Assembly (NCBI GenBank): GCA_900545505.1
Contig: UQZC01000075.1
Span: 1 to 7,446 of the forward strand
Reading direction: 5' to 3'
Source of the DNA: an uncultured Collinsella sp.
GTDB lineage: Bacteria; Actinomycetota; Coriobacteriia; Coriobacteriales; Coriobacteriaceae
Length of the DNA stretch: 7,446 nucleotides
The notes under the pieces were generated by a model. It did no database searches, had not been told where the DNA came from, and saw only the letters and a program-made list of their open reading frames with translations. Position numbers and translations under genes: made by a program. Below, piece after piece: positions 6,278 to 7,446 of the stretch; within the stretch, counting starts at the first letter, position 1, and each line of letters begins with the position of its first letter.

Positions 6278-7303
6278 TTAGTTAAGGCGCTCCACAAAGA
6301 AATCTGCCATGGAGAGGAACAGCTCGCGTGCGTGCGGATCAAGCTCAACGTTCTCGATGGCCGCTTTGGCCTTAGCGGTCAGGTCGAGCGCGTAAGTGTG
6401 GGCGTAATCGATGGAGCCGGTCTCCTGGAAGATCTCCACGGCGCGTGCGAGCTGCGCGGGATTATCGGTGCCTGAGGAAAGAATCGCCTCGACCTCGTCG
6501 TGGTGGCGCTCATCAGAGAGGGCGTGTACGGCGACAAGCGTGCGCTTGCCCTCGGTGATGTCGGTGCGGAAGTCCTTGTTGGCGGCTTCCTTAGTGCCGA
6601 CAAGGTTGAGCAGGTCGTCCTGAATCTGAAAGGCAAGGCCCGTGTGCAGGCCAAAGGCGCGCAGCGCTTCGATTTGCTCATCGTTGCCGCCGCCGATAAT
6701 GGCTCCGGCGGCAAGCGGCGTGGCTCCGCTGTAAAACGCGGTCTTGTGCGTCGCCATGTCCAGGTAGTCATCAACCGAGATATCAAAGCGCCCGTCGCGG
6801 ACCCAACCCAGGTCGAGTGCTTGACCCTCGATGGTGCGGACGATCATCTCGGTAAGCTCGTGGAGCACGCGCAGCTTCACGTCGGACTCCAGCGTAGGGT
6901 CGTCGAGAACCGTCTTGGTGACCATGGTGAGCGCCAGGTCGCCACAATTGATGGCAAGGCCCGTGCCCTCGGTAAGGTGCATGCAGGGCTTGCCTCGACG
7001 AAGCTGTCCGTTGTCGGCGATGTCGTCGTGGATCAGCGCGCCCGACTGGAAATGCTCGATGGCTGCCGCGGCGCTGCGGGCGCTCTCAAAGCTACCGCCC
7101 ACTGCGGTTGCGGCGAGCATGCAGATAAGCGGGCGGTGGCGCTTGCCGGCGTTGGCCGTAAAAGCCGAGAGCGGCGCATACAGGTAGCGCTCGATATCGG
7201 CAGAAGTCGCCTGTCCGTCAAAGAACGTGGCCAGATAGTCGTTAATCTGGTCAAAGTGCTGGGCTAAAAAGCTGGTAAACGGACTGGACACGGGTTCTCG
7301 CAT
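6278..7303 (-). CDS. Polyprenyl (E-prenyl) diphosphate synthase
   Basis: This soluble enzyme condenses isopentenyl diphosphate with allylic diphosphates to make farnesyl, geranylgeranyl or longer chains, feeding undecaprenyl carrier and quinone synthesis. Family motifs, numbered from the ATG at 7303 (341 residues, a usual length), are GKRHRP (53-58), the first Asp-rich motif DDIAD (93-97) after LIH, GQALDL (160-165), HKT (186-188), the second Asp-rich region FQIQDDLLN (225-233) and KDFRTDITEGKRT (243-255). The last Asp of the second motif is Asn (N233). The residues before the first motif are small (SGALIH), so product length cannot be set with confidence. A start at 7342 would add 13 residues but lacks a ribosome-binding site; the site at 7303 is also weak. 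It is probably the first gene of a minus-strand set with the peptidoglycan-binding protein. Confidence 0.9.
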   Translation of the reverse strand: MREPVSSPFTSFLAQHFDQINDYLATFFDGQATSADIERYLYAPLSAFTANAGKRHRPLICMLAATAVGGSFESARSAAAAIEHFQSGALIHDDIADNGQLRRGKPCMHLTEGTGLAINCGDLALTMVTKTVLDDPTLESDVKLRVLHELTEMIVRTIEGQALDLGWVRDGRFDISVDDYLDMATHKTAFYSGATPLAAGAIIGGGNDEQIEALRAFGLHTGLAFQIQDDLLNLVGTKEAANKDFRTDITEGKRTLVAVHALSDERHHDEVEAILSSGTDNPAQLARAVEIFQETGSIDYAHTYALDLTAKAKAAIENVELDPHARELFLSMADFFVERLN

Positions 7304-7314
7304 TCTTTCTGAGG

Positions 7315-7347
7315 TTGCATTGATGCAATATGCAGACAACATATTGC
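7315..7347. promoter_or_regulatory. Overlapping inverted repeats upstream of the synthase
   Basis: TTGCAT-TG-ATGCAA (7315-7328) and GCAATATG (7325-7332) with CATATTGC (7340-7347) are perfect inverted repeats that share bases. They lie 12-44 bases upstream of the chosen start codon, where a promoter, operator or 5'-UTR hairpin would be. The shared arm makes the two folds mutually exclusive. They overlap the 13-residue extension of the alternative start, which argues for the start at 7303. Confidence 0.4.
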
Positions 7348-7405
7348 CACATCAGGGCGTTTGGCGCGGCAGTTTTGGCGATTTAGGACAACCTTGATTA
7401 TCAAC

Positions 7406-7446
7406 TTCATCCGAACACTTCCCACATTCATCCGTACATGTACGGA
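7406..7446. promoter_or_regulatory. Direct repeat and 16-bp palindrome at the right edge
   Basis: TTCATCCGAACA (7406-7417) recurs as TTCATCCGTACA (7427-7438), 11 of 12 bases identical, at a 21-base spacing that is close to two helical turns. The second copy runs into the perfect palindrome TCCGTACATGTACGGA (7431-7446). The pattern suggests a binding site for a dimeric regulator controlling the synthase or a gene beyond the window. The window ends inside or at the edge of the structure. Confidence 0.4.

Noticed and set aside
1..7446. CRISPR array, insertion sequence or prophage gene
   Set aside because: No regularly spaced repeats, transposase, integrase or phage-like frames were found.

Overview
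The window looks like chromosomal DNA from a high-GC actinobacterium of the Coriobacteriia type (Collinsella-like). This is inferred from strong GC preference at third codon positions, AAAGGGG-type ribosome-binding sites, and the style of the proteins. No marker gene is present to prove it.

Layout. (1) Bases 1-466 are an upstream region for a plus-strand transporter gene. They hold a hairpin at the left edge, a candidate promoter with a palindrome in its spacer, a possible short leader peptide rich in Ile and Val codons, alternative hairpins, and a strong intrinsic terminator 35 bases before the start codon. This resembles a transcription attenuator. (2) Bases 467-2336 encode a CstA-family carbon-starvation/peptide/pyruvate transporter. 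A run of eight C at 2088-2095 shifts the frame near the end; skipping one base restores the last membrane helix and a stop 40 bases before a strong terminator (2376-2414). (3) Bases 2520-4703 encode an unusual plus-strand protein of 727 residues: a winged-helix-like head, about 300 residues of charged disordered linker with Arg/Gly patches, and a C-terminal TOPRIM domain resembling Wadjet JetD (DUF2220). No jetA, jetB or jetC lies in the window. (4) Bases 4704-5123 contain no gene but much structure: a 9-bp hairpin, a nested 100-base hairpin, a 16-bp-class hairpin whose G-U pairs favour plus-strand RNA, a tRNA T-arm-like fragment, and the terminator of the minus-strand tRNA. (5) On the minus strand, reading leftward, come a polyprenyl diphosphate synthase (7303-6278), a protein with two peptidoglycan-binding-like domains and no signal peptide (6139-5234), and tRNA-Gln(TTG) (5195-5124).

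How the genes fit together. The minus-strand set links isoprenoid carrier supply with a possible cell-wall regulator, followed closely by a tRNA and a terminator, and may be one transcription unit. The plus-strand genes are probably separate units, because a strong terminator separates them. The two most novel items are the JetD-like TOPRIM protein outside a Wadjet operon and the Ile/Val leader upstream of a CstA transporter.
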